Positions 34,668 through 43,981 of a stretch of DNA of 64,000 bases are shown in pieces. Source of the stretch: a virus; IMG/VR virus record IMGVR_UViG_3300017917_004176, positions 28,172-92,171 of that record. The stretch is one strand, 5' to 3'. Made by a program: the position numbers and the translations under genes. The notes beneath the pieces were generated by a model. It made no database searches. It had not been told where the DNA came from and worked only from the letters and a program-made list of their open reading frames with translations. Each line of letters opens with the position of its first letter. Within the stretch, counting starts at the first letter, position 1.

Positions 34668-36618
34668 TTATTTTATCCTCCAATTGTTTAATTTTATTAT
34701 TTAATTCTTGAATACTTTTAACTAGCAAGGGTATTAATTTTGATTGATCGATTTGTTGATAAACAGGATTTCCATTTTTATCAATTGCGTCTTTTTCTCC
34801 AGTAACTGCTTCTGGAACATAATTTTGTAATTCATGTGCCAAAAATCCTATTGTTTTTATTTTTATTGGATCATCTTTCCAGTTAAAAGTATAAATAGGT
34901 ATAGATATTATTTTATCTAATGCCTTATCGTATAATTTTAAATCTTCTTTTAATCTATAATCTGAAGTTCCATTTACAGAAATTGAACCATAATTTACAA
35001 CTATACTTCCTACTTCTACAGTATTTTGTGTACCATTGGTTCTAGTAAAAGATATTTTTTTATCCGATGGGCTGGTTGAAGTTTCAACAGCACCCTGAAA
35101 AGAAGTAATAGAATCAAATCCAAATTCTGCAATAGGTGTATTAGCATAAAGAGTGTTGCCATATTTAATGTATAGTGGAACAGAACCTCCTGCTGTAAAA
35201 GCCATGTTATTAGATCCTCTTCTATAAATTCCAGTATTAGTATCATTTGCAAAACTAATCGATGGAGCAGTAGCGGATCCATCTTCGAATTGTATACTTG
35301 AAGCTGAGGCTCCATTATTAAAAACAGCTATTTTATTAAAATCTATTGTAGCATTTCCTATTGCTAAAGCGTTTACTCCATTTGAAGAAAAACCCATTTG
35401 ACCATCGGCCATTTGGTAGATTCCAGTATTTGTATCTCCACTAAATGTAATAGATGGAGAAGTTACATTGCCAACTCCAAATGCTACAGTAGCACCAGTT
35501 GCTCTTACTAAGCTACCACTGCCTGTTGTTGATGACCAGGTTGGAACTGTTCCATTTGAAGTAAGGACTGTATTATTTCCTCCAATAGGAAGTCTAGTAC
35601 TACTATTAGCTGCGTTTCCATAAATTAAATCTCCAACATTAGCTATCGGACTTAAATTGTTAAATGCGACAGCTTTTGTTGTTGCTCCTGTACCACCTTT
35701 TTCCAATGGAACTGTATTAGAATAAGAAAGACCAATCCCTGATAAGTCATTATTACCATCTATAGTAAAGGTTCCTATTACATCTCCACCACTAAATGTT
35801 ACAGTTCGTGCCGTTGTCCATTTTCCTGCAGTAGTTGCAGTAGCTGCAGTAGTTGCAGTAGTTGCAGTACCAACTACCATATTAGCTTGGCTTATCCATA
35901 TTGGAGCAGTTCCATTAGAACTCAATATCTGTCCATTAGTTCCAATATTTAAAAATACAGTATTATTTGGTCCAAGTTGATAAGGTAGGTCTCCAGCAGC
36001 ACCGGAAGCCAAATCATTTGCTTTATCTGCTGTTAAATTACTTGGACTTATCCAGCTTGGACGTCCATTTGTATTATATTGAAGCAACTGTCCTTGAGTA
36101 GCTCCACTTGTTGGTGCTGAAATAAGTGTTAAGTTAGTTTGATCAATAAACTGTACTGTTCCACTTACAGGTCCACTATTTTGAACACTTAAAGTTATTG
36201 TTGTTCCATTAATATTCGTTACTATTGCTCCGGTCCCAATACCAGTACCACTCACATTCATACCAGTAATAATATTCGCAGCGCTACTTACTATTATATT
36301 TGTTGCACCAGATGCTCCTGTCGCACTGGGATTAGCACTTAAAGGGGTATATGTAGGAACTAAAAGCGTTGTATTTGCAGAACTAGATTGTTTAAAATTA
36401 GAAAAATAAGGCGTTGCTAAAACTGGATTCGTTCCAAAAACTAATGCCCCAGATCCAGTTTCACCTGTTATAGCTGTTGCTAATTTTGCACTAGTTGGAT
36501 CTTTTAAAAAAGCTTCTACATTTGGTCCCAGTTCTTTTACACTTGATATATTAGTTTCTGGCCATAAAATAGTATAAGCACTTCCATCATATTGTTTAAT
36601 TTGCATTGGTTTAGTCAT
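34660..36618 (-). CDS. Tail fibre with S74 intramolecular chaperone
   Basis: The 652-residue protein has a long G/T/N-rich fibre region and a C-terminal Peptidase_S74 / endosialidase-type chaperone domain. That domain has S-D-Y-R-L-K-E-D (the serine-lysine self-cleavage site), then IIGFLAHELQN-type sequence (KTIGFLAHELQNYVPEAVTG), ending in a coiled coil (IQELNNKIKQLEDK). The chaperone trimerises the fibre and then cuts itself off. It has a short N-terminal anchoring region beginning MTKPMQIKQYDGS. An in-frame run of five 9-base repeats encodes a TAT-type repeat near residue 250. It has the same GASGATNIIVSS repeat type as the 1238-aa protein. Confidence 0.78.
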   Translation of the reverse strand: MTKPMQIKQYDGSAYTILWPETNISSVKELGPNVEAFLKDPTSAKLATAITGETGSGALVFGTNPVLATPYFSNFKQSSSANTTLLVPTYTPLSANPSATGASGATNIIVSSAANIITGMNVSGTGIGTGAIVTNINGTTITLSVQNSGPVSGTVQFIDQTNLTLISAPTSGATQGQLLQYNTNGRPSWISPSNLTADKANDLASGAAGDLPYQLGPNNTVFLNIGTNGQILSSNGTAPIWISQANMVVGTATTATTAATATTAGKWTTARTVTFSGGDVIGTFTIDGNNDLSGIGLSYSNTVPLEKGGTGATTKAVAFNNLSPIANVGDLIYGNAANSSTRLPIGGNNTVLTSNGTVPTWSSTTGSGSLVRATGATVAFGVGNVTSPSITFSGDTNTGIYQMADGQMGFSSNGVNALAIGNATIDFNKIAVFNNGASASSIQFEDGSATAPSISFANDTNTGIYRRGSNNMAFTAGGSVPLYIKYGNTLYANTPIAEFGFDSITSFQGAVETSTSPSDKKISFTRTNGTQNTVEVGSIVVNYGSISVNGTSDYRLKEDLKLYDKALDKIISIPIYTFNWKDDPIKIKTIGFLAHELQNYVPEAVTGEKDAIDKNGNPVYQQIDQSKLIPLLVKSIQELNNKIKQLEDKINV

Positions 36619-36694
36619 TATATCTCTCCTTTTCTCTCAATTCTCATTCTTTGTAAATGAAAGTTGGGTTTATTTATTTTTATTGAAAAGACCA

Positions 36695-39445
36695 TTATTT
36701 ATTTTCTAGTGCCTCAATGCGAGCGAGCATTTCTTCAATTGATTTTTGTTGATTTTTTATAATTTCTAATAGATAAATAGGTAGTTTTTCATAAGCAAAA
36801 TAATCTGCAATACCTTGTTCATCAACTTGATATAAAAAATCTAATTCAAGTTCTTGTGCTTGTTCTGCAATATATCCTAAATTTAAACCAGCTTTTTCAC
36901 CTTGTTGTTCAACTTCTTTTTTATATTTAAATGTAACAGGATTTAATTGTAAAACCTTATAGCAGTCTTTTGTAAAATTACTAACCTGTTCTTTTAAACG
37001 TATTGTAGAAGCAGAAGTTCCAAATTCAAAATTACCACCAGAACCTGCGATTAAAACTGTTCTAGTAGTAGTAACTGCATTGTTCCAAACGTCACCAGAA
37101 CGCATAAATGAAAAACTTGTTGTTCCACCAAATGTTTTAGAACCACCAAAAGTTTGTGTTCCTGTAGAAACAATACCAGCAGTTGTAGTTCCATTTGCAA
37201 CAGGAAGACCGATGTAAGTATCTGCAGTCATAATACTAAAAAATCCTCTATACCAAGAATTCGTGGCTTTTCCAATAGATCCATAATTGTCTAAACTTGG
37301 ATAAATAGCAGGTTCCTCTGCAACACTCGAACCACTTAACCCAGTTCCATCTATTTCAATATTTGCAGTTCCTACACCATCTAACTCAATAACTGTTTTG
37401 GCTCCAGTGGTTGCACTACCAATAAAAACATTTGTATTTGACCCAGAAACTCCACCAGTACCTATATTTATTGTTTTGGTTGTAGCATTAGCAACTGCTC
37501 CTGTATTAATATTTGTGGTTGAAGCTGCAGTTCCATCATAGCCTAAATTTAAAGTAGTTGCAGCTCCTGCAAAATTAATAGTAGTTGCAGTTGTATCTAC
37601 CAAATTAAATGTAGTAGCACTTGTTGTTATGTCTCCACCATTTACAGCTAAATCGCCAGTTAATGTTAAAGAAGTTCCACTTGCAACGCCAATATTAGGA
37701 GTTGTTAAACTAGGAGAAGTTGCAAAAACTAATGCTCCACTTCCAGTTTCATCTGAGATAATGCCGGCTAGTTGTGATGATGTTGTTGAAGAAAATGCTG
37801 AAAGATTATCACTAGTATCTACAAATCTTGTCCAATTTGACCATGTAGAAGCACCTGTTGAATATCGCATCCACATATTTCCATTATTTGTAAGTCCTAA
37901 TTGATGTTGAACTCCTCCAGAGGAATCATTCCAATGAGCTAAATCAAGAACTCCATGAAATGTACCGCCATCATTAAGTCCATCAGTTGTATTTGTTTTA
38001 AGATGTAGGCTTAAGCCAATATATGTAAATGGATTATAATTTGTCGCTCTAGTATCTTTAAATAAAATTCTTTCTGGTACAATATTTGCTGAACCATTAA
38101 ATGATACATCACCAATAGTTCTAGCTGTTGTAAGAGTTGCAGCAGTGCCTGTTGTATTTTGATTTAAAATTGGTATATCAGCAGCAACAATAGCACGAAA
38201 ACTAGGTACGCCCGCAGTTCCATTTGGCGCAGCTAAAAAATAATTTGCAGTTTTAGAGGCATATGGATTTTGTGTATCTCCATACCCAGAAGCTAAACTA
38301 ATAGCTGGAGTTGTTCCACCAGTAGATGATACTGGAGATGTTCCAGTTACAGAAGTAACGCCAGTTGAAGATGTTAAATAACTATTTGTATCTACACTCC
38401 AAGTTCCAGTACCATTAGTTTTCAAAAATCCAGAACTTCCACTTAATCCAGCAATAGCACTAAGATTTGTAGTCGGTAAGGAAGTATTCCATGCTGTCCC
38501 AGTTGAAATTGGGATTCCGGCTCCTGGATATATCATAGATCCTCCACCACCGCCGTTATTTACCCAAGTAACATCATAATCAGTATTACTTGCTTTTGCT
38601 AATACTTGACCAGTGTTTCCTCCAGGCGGAACTCCATCACCAGGATCTCCTTTGGGACCTTGAGGACCAACAATAGAATTAGCTACTTGAGTAGCAGTTA
38701 CTATAATTCCTGGACTTAATGGAGCAACTGGAGAAGTTGTTGCTGGATAGCTAATAATAGATAAAGTAGTTGCACTACCCGACCAATAAAATTCAATAAA
38801 ATCATTTTTATTTAGTGTTAAAACGTAATTCCAACTGGCTATAGCATGACCATTTAAACTACCATGTTTTTGTGGAATAGATATAATTCCTGAACTATTT
38901 GAAATATCAGAACCATTTTTTCTAATCCATACCTTTACATCTTGTTCGTTTGCATCAGTATTTTGAAATTGTATACTAAATTGTATATTATAGGTTCCAT
39001 AATTCTCAAAAATAATTTTTGTATTTAGTGCTGTATTTCCAAGTGAAACGCCGAATTTTTCAAAACTCTTTCTTATGTAAATAGGATATGCAGTATTAGC
39101 TACTACTGTTGCTGGTTGAGAAGCGGCATCATCATAAAAAGAGCCATAGAAGCCTGGGTCACCAAAAACCCCAGGCACTAGGTCAGTTCTTCCTAAAATC
39201 ATTTTTTTATTTGAAAGCGTATTGTTTAAAACTAAAATATAAACAGAGTCGCCAGCGTTAAATCTATCATTCCCTAAAGAAAAAGCTTCATATTGAACTC
39301 CTTGAAATAAAATTGTATATTGATTTGGCTCAAGAGATCGAGAAACTATGGTTCCAATAACTGTTGTATTATAAGGTATTTCTGTTATTTTGTCTTGTAT
39401 CATTAAATGTATTGTTTTTAATATTTCATCTTGAAAAAGACTCAT
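36695..39445 (-). CDS. Tail fibre with collagen-like segment and S74 chaperone
   Basis: The 916-residue protein begins with a predicted tail-anchoring region, and residues ~60-260 are beta-rich. A short collagen-like stretch (GPQGPKGDPGDGVPPGG) leads to a long G/T/S/N repeat fibre. The C-terminus is an S74-type chaperone: STIRLKEQVSNF, LNPVTFKYKKE, LGYIAEQAQEL and a final coiled coil. The S-x-x-R-L-K motif retains the serine-lysine pair, though the usual aspartate is replaced (STIRLK). It lies directly after the tape measure gene, where siphophages place central fibres. It probably contacts the host surface. Confidence 0.75.
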   Translation of the reverse strand: MSLFQDEILKTIHLMIQDKITEIPYNTTVIGTIVSRSLEPNQYTILFQGVQYEAFSLGNDRFNAGDSVYILVLNNTLSNKKMILGRTDLVPGVFGDPGFYGSFYDDAASQPATVVANTAYPIYIRKSFEKFGVSLGNTALNTKIIFENYGTYNIQFSIQFQNTDANEQDVKVWIRKNGSDISNSSGIISIPQKHGSLNGHAIASWNYVLTLNKNDFIEFYWSGSATTLSIISYPATTSPVAPLSPGIIVTATQVANSIVGPQGPKGDPGDGVPPGGNTGQVLAKASNTDYDVTWVNNGGGGGSMIYPGAGIPISTGTAWNTSLPTTNLSAIAGLSGSSGFLKTNGTGTWSVDTNSYLTSSTGVTSVTGTSPVSSTGGTTPAISLASGYGDTQNPYASKTANYFLAAPNGTAGVPSFRAIVAADIPILNQNTTGTAATLTTARTIGDVSFNGSANIVPERILFKDTRATNYNPFTYIGLSLHLKTNTTDGLNDGGTFHGVLDLAHWNDSSGGVQHQLGLTNNGNMWMRYSTGASTWSNWTRFVDTSDNLSAFSSTTSSQLAGIISDETGSGALVFATSPSLTTPNIGVASGTSLTLTGDLAVNGGDITTSATTFNLVDTTATTINFAGAATTLNLGYDGTAASTTNINTGAVANATTKTINIGTGGVSGSNTNVFIGSATTGAKTVIELDGVGTANIEIDGTGLSGSSVAEEPAIYPSLDNYGSIGKATNSWYRGFFSIMTADTYIGLPVANGTTTAGIVSTGTQTFGGSKTFGGTTSFSFMRSGDVWNNAVTTTRTVLIAGSGGNFEFGTSASTIRLKEQVSNFTKDCYKVLQLNPVTFKYKKEVEQQGEKAGLNLGYIAEQAQELELDFLYQVDEQGIADYFAYEKLPIYLLEIIKNQQKSIEEMLARIEALENK

Positions 39446-39463
39446 TTATATCCTCCTTTTTCT

Positions 39464-42400
39464 CTAATATGATTTTCTTGAGCGACTATATTGTATAGCT
39501 CTATTAGATAATCCAATTACTGCCCTCTGTATTTCTTCTGCTGATGTTACTGATGGAAAGTTATTATTGTGGACTATAGTGATAGGTTCTCCCATTCCAA
39601 ATCCACCCATGCGTTCTTTTAATAAATCTATCCATCCTGTATTTCTATCAAGAGGAAGAACAAGTTCACGCCCAGCTTCTCCAATATTGGCAAAAACAGA
39701 ATCTTGAATAAATCCTCCTTGAGCTAGTGCTGGAGCTTCTTTAGTTAATTTTAATTTTGTATATTGATTTAATCTATAATTTGGATCTGGTGAAACTCTT
39801 GAAGCATTAAGTTGGTCTTGATTTAAAGATACTAATTCATCATAAGTGAGTCCTGCATTTGCTGCGACTCTTTCTAATATTGCTTTTGTGTTTTCAGAAT
39901 TTCCGATAATTGATGTTCCGTCTGAAAATTTTGTTGTTCTTATTAATTCATTATCTTTAGGATTTCCTTGTGTACTAAAAATCTCTTCTAATGTTGGTTC
40001 ATAAAAAGCTTCGTTTTTAATTGTAGGTGCTCCAGCTAAAACATTTGCTGCTGCTTGCAACTCACCTTTTAAAGCAAGACTTGTAGCGTCTTCAATTAGT
40101 TTAGTTAAAGACCCATCCATATTAGCTTCTTTTACCTGGTTCAAAAGATCAATAAATTCTTCCATTTTTACTGTATCTTTTTCGCCTTCTTTTTGTTGAT
40201 ATCTAAAGGCAAATCCACCACTTCGAGTTCGAGTTAGAGCAAGATTTGATTTTTCTTGTTCTCCACGAATTTTTTTAATTAGTTCATATTGCTTTTGATA
40301 AACCTCTAATTGATTTTTCGTTATTTGATTAGATTTAACTCTTGTTTTTAATAACTCATTTTCTTGTTCGCTTAAAACAGATCCATACTCTTCTTCCATA
40401 TCTTTGTAATAAGCATCTTTTTCTAATTGTGTTAAATAGCTTAAATCATAGCCCTCATTAAGAGTTTTAATTACATCTTGTAAATTACCCTGATCGATCT
40501 CACTAATTACAGTTCCACCAGACTCAAAGAGATCAAAAAATTTAAGTTTTTTAGATTCTTCTGCAAGAGTTTCTCTTTCTGTTTCTGTGATTAGACCATC
40601 AGCTGTAATTTCTTGTATTAGACCGCTTACTGACATAAATTCAGTATAAATATCTAATATAAGCTGCATTGCCTTAGATTGATCTTTTACTTGAGCCGAA
40701 ATCGAATCTATAGAATCAGAAAGTGAAATATTTCCTGCAATTTCTGCTCCCTCTTTGAAAGAATCTACCATTTTTTGAAATTCTTCTTTAGGAGCGTCTT
40801 TTATTGCAGAAGATAAAATAGCAAAAGCTTGAGATATATCTATACCACTTTTAGTTGCCCAGGCACTAAGTTTTTCATACATATTTTCGCCTTTAAATGA
40901 TTGAAGGAACTCATATGCAGATTCTTCTAATTTCATTGTATCATTTTTTAATATTTTTTGAGCTTCTATTCTTTGTTCGGTTATATCATTAATTTGATCT
41001 TCATATTTTTCAAAAAAGCCCGCAACAGTTTTATCATCTTTTGAATCTTTTTGTGCATCAATAAGTTCTTGCTGCTGTTCTCTTGTTAATTTAGATAGAA
41101 ATACTTTTACTGACTCTGTATATTGAGCAACTTCTTCTTTTGTGGCTTCTGTATATGCATCATAGGCAAAACCAGCCTGTGTTGCTATTGCATCAATTTC
41201 AGTTTGAGTAAAGGCTAATAATGTATTATCTGTGATTTGAAGAAAAAATTTTCCACCAAATTTAATAGGTATAATAGATCTTTCTTGTCCATATGTTTCT
41301 TCTAGATATTTACTTATTAGCTTTCCAACATCAGCGAGGTCTTCTTTGTTTGGACTATAATGAGTTGCTGCCTTTGGATATTTTTCTATAAATTTTAAAG
41401 CTTCTGAGTTGCCTTCTCCCGGAAAAAGCATTTCAAAAATATCAGTTATTTGTTTTACTGTCGTAAAAGTGTTGTTTTCTCCATACTCTTGAGCTTCTTT
41501 TTTTGTATTTATTCCTCTTAGAGCTAGTATACTACCTTCAAAAGCGACATCTTCAGCTTTTCCATATGTAGCACGTCTTTGATAGGACATTGCTCCACGA
41601 CCAGTATTTCCTACTGCAGCTGCAGTAATTTCTCCCAAATCTTTTACTGTTTTTTCTGCATAAATTTCTTCTTGTAAATCGATTTGCTCTTTTAAGCCTT
41701 CTATAACTTTTTGAACATTAGAAGCACTATCTATTATAACATTATTAAACTCATCATAGCCGGTAATTATACTTGGAAGCAATTGTCCAAGTTCACCAGT
41801 TACTTGTTGGAGTCTTTGAATCTCTGATGGCTGCAAATCTATTTTTGCAGATAATATAAGATATTCTTTTAAAAGCTCTTGTATCTTTGAAGTATTTTTT
41901 TTATAAGATTCTAATGTTTGAGCTTCAACAGTAGCAAGCTTTTCCATCATATCAAGTTCGCCTTGAGAGACAACCCAGTTTTGAGCAGCATAAGTTGTTA
42001 CTGTTTGAATAGCAGTACCCGCAGCACTGGTTCCACCCATAATTGCCATACTAAATTGTGGTGCAAAAGCAGAGGCTACTACACCAGCAACTTGAAGAGC
42101 AATATTAGTTACTGCTCCACCTATTTGCCAAGCAGCGACAGTATTTTTTTCTTCGTCTGATAATAAATTATTTGCCATTGTTCCTTGGACAGCAGAAAAG
42201 GCCATTGTAATTGCAGCTAATGATTGAGTAGCTGCCATACTTCTAGTCAATGCCGCATTGTATCTATCAATTGCTTTTGTACTTTCACTAAAAGAAGCTC
42301 TTACTTTTTTTTGCGCTTCAGCAGTTTTTGCTGCTGCTAAAGCAGCTCTATCATTTGCCCATGTTTGAACTTCATCTTCAGTAAAACCTTGAGCCGTCAT

Positions 42401-43981
42401 TTGAGCTCTAAAGCCAGGGGAAACTACTCCTTGAATCGGAGAACCAGCTCCACCTCCTGCAACACTTGTTTTACTAGGCTGTCCTACTCCTAAAGCTGCA
42501 AAAAGTCCTGCGCTTGCAACACCAATACTTCTGCTTTTTAGCATTAACAATAAAGATCCTATTTGAAGTAAAAGTGAGACCCATTTTCCACTACTATTAC
42601 TTATTCCATTAAATAATGTTAAAACTTTATCTAATGTTTTTACAAAATCTTTTACAACATCACTATTAAAAAATTGTAAAGTGGTTTCTTCCCATTCAGC
42701 TTTTAGTTGCTCAACTCTTCCAGCAACAGAATCTAAATATTTAGCTTGGGCGCGCTCAGCCATTCCAGCAGAGCCTTCAGCTATTCCTAGTAATTCATTA
42801 TATCTTTCTTGGTTTTCAACTAGCGCAATAAAGCGATCTCGTTGCTCTTTACCAGCAACTGCTTCAATCAAAGAATTTCTAACAGCAACACTTCCAGTTT
42901 GCTGATATATCTTCATTATTTCTTTTAATAAAGCTGGTATTTTTTTCATGTCACCAGTAGCTTCATCAAAAAGAGTAAATTCAACATTAAAGCCTTGGAG
43001 AGATTTTTGAATTAAACTTGTTATTTCTCCATATTCTTGACTATCTCTTTTTATTTCAGCTATTCTACCAACAACTGTTTTTAATCCAGTACCAATCATT
43101 TCTGGTGCTTGACGAGTAGTTTCTGAAATAACAGAAATCATAGCAGCAGTCTCTTTCATTGTAAATCCAGCTGCTGCCATTGAGGACGCAGATTTTTTCA
43201 TTGCTGCTGCTATTTCATTTGCAGAAGATCCAGATGCTGCGTCCAAGGAAGCCAATACGTCTACTATTTCTTCTCCAGCAGACATTCCTGTTTTTTTCAA
43301 AAGATCAAAAGAGTTAGCTATAGCAGTGATATATTCTGAAGTTGAGTCGCGATTTTCGCCTGTGATATTTGATAATTTAATTGATGCTTCGGCCAACTCT
43401 GTTGCATAATCTGCGGCCAATCCACCTTGTTGCAAAAAGATAACAGATGCTTCTAAAAATGCCTGACCAGTAACCCCAAGCTGCTTCCCTGCCTGATTTG
43501 CATAAAAAGCAAAATTTCGAATCTCATCAGTATTTTTTTCTGTTACTATTGCTATACGAGTTAAAATTTTATCTATTTCAACAAAGTTTCTAAAACTAGT
43601 TGCTATTCCACTCATTAAAGCAAATGAACTTGCATATAATGGAGCCTCTAGATATGCTTGACCAAGAGCTTTTTTTGTTCTTCCCATTATACTACGATTT
43701 CTTTTTTCTTGTATATCTTCGCCTTTTTGTAAAAGACGATTTTGCAAACTTAGCTCTTGGTTTTCTTTTTTAATTAACATTAAGTATTTTTGTCGAGCAG
43801 CAGTAGCATTTTTAATCTTTCTTTCAAGTTGGTCCATTGTCATACCAACTGGAAGCTCTGCTTTTCCAGAAGCTATATCTCGTCTAAGTTTTTGTAATTT
43901 TTTTAATTGAGATTCTGCTTTTTGAAGACCCGCCTGATTAGATCTATATTCTAATACAACCTGATGTCTTATTTGTGCCAT
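39464..43981 (-). CDS. Tail tape measure protein
   Basis: The 1505-residue protein has the expected composition: an N-terminal coiled coil (SQLKKLQKLRRDIASG), a TP901-type tape-measure core, hydrophobic membrane-like segments (around 470-500), and alanine-rich helices. Recognisable core motifs are QAGKQLGVTGQAFLEAS, FTMKETAAMISVISE and QRDRFIALVEN. The C-terminus has GGFIQDSVFANIGEAGRELVLPL, common to many Gram-positive phage tape measures. Its length sets the tail length, and the membrane segments may help DNA cross the membrane. It overlaps the upstream gene by one base. Confidence 0.93.
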   Translation of the reverse strand: MAQIRHQVVLEYRSNQAGLQKAESQLKKLQKLRRDIASGKAELPVGMTMDQLERKIKNATAARQKYLMLIKKENQELSLQNRLLQKGEDIQEKRNRSIMGRTKKALGQAYLEAPLYASSFALMSGIATSFRNFVEIDKILTRIAIVTEKNTDEIRNFAFYANQAGKQLGVTGQAFLEASVIFLQQGGLAADYATELAEASIKLSNITGENRDSTSEYITAIANSFDLLKKTGMSAGEEIVDVLASLDAASGSSANEIAAAMKKSASSMAAAGFTMKETAAMISVISETTRQAPEMIGTGLKTVVGRIAEIKRDSQEYGEITSLIQKSLQGFNVEFTLFDEATGDMKKIPALLKEIMKIYQQTGSVAVRNSLIEAVAGKEQRDRFIALVENQERYNELLGIAEGSAGMAERAQAKYLDSVAGRVEQLKAEWEETTLQFFNSDVVKDFVKTLDKVLTLFNGISNSSGKWVSLLLQIGSLLLMLKSRSIGVASAGLFAALGVGQPSKTSVAGGGAGSPIQGVVSPGFRAQMTAQGFTEDEVQTWANDRAALAAAKTAEAQKKVRASFSESTKAIDRYNAALTRSMAATQSLAAITMAFSAVQGTMANNLLSDEEKNTVAAWQIGGAVTNIALQVAGVVASAFAPQFSMAIMGGTSAAGTAIQTVTTYAAQNWVVSQGELDMMEKLATVEAQTLESYKKNTSKIQELLKEYLILSAKIDLQPSEIQRLQQVTGELGQLLPSIITGYDEFNNVIIDSASNVQKVIEGLKEQIDLQEEIYAEKTVKDLGEITAAAVGNTGRGAMSYQRRATYGKAEDVAFEGSILALRGINTKKEAQEYGENNTFTTVKQITDIFEMLFPGEGNSEALKFIEKYPKAATHYSPNKEDLADVGKLISKYLEETYGQERSIIPIKFGGKFFLQITDNTLLAFTQTEIDAIATQAGFAYDAYTEATKEEVAQYTESVKVFLSKLTREQQQELIDAQKDSKDDKTVAGFFEKYEDQINDITEQRIEAQKILKNDTMKLEESAYEFLQSFKGENMYEKLSAWATKSGIDISQAFAILSSAIKDAPKEEFQKMVDSFKEGAEIAGNISLSDSIDSISAQVKDQSKAMQLILDIYTEFMSVSGLIQEITADGLITETERETLAEESKKLKFFDLFESGGTVISEIDQGNLQDVIKTLNEGYDLSYLTQLEKDAYYKDMEEEYGSVLSEQENELLKTRVKSNQITKNQLEVYQKQYELIKKIRGEQEKSNLALTRTRSGGFAFRYQQKEGEKDTVKMEEFIDLLNQVKEANMDGSLTKLIEDATSLALKGELQAAANVLAGAPTIKNEAFYEPTLEEIFSTQGNPKDNELIRTTKFSDGTSIIGNSENTKAILERVAANAGLTYDELVSLNQDQLNASRVSPDPNYRLNQYTKLKLTKEAPALAQGGFIQDSVFANIGEAGRELVLPLDRNTGWIDLLKERMGGFGMGEPITIVHNNNFPSVTSAEEIQRAVIGLSNRAIQYSRSRKSY

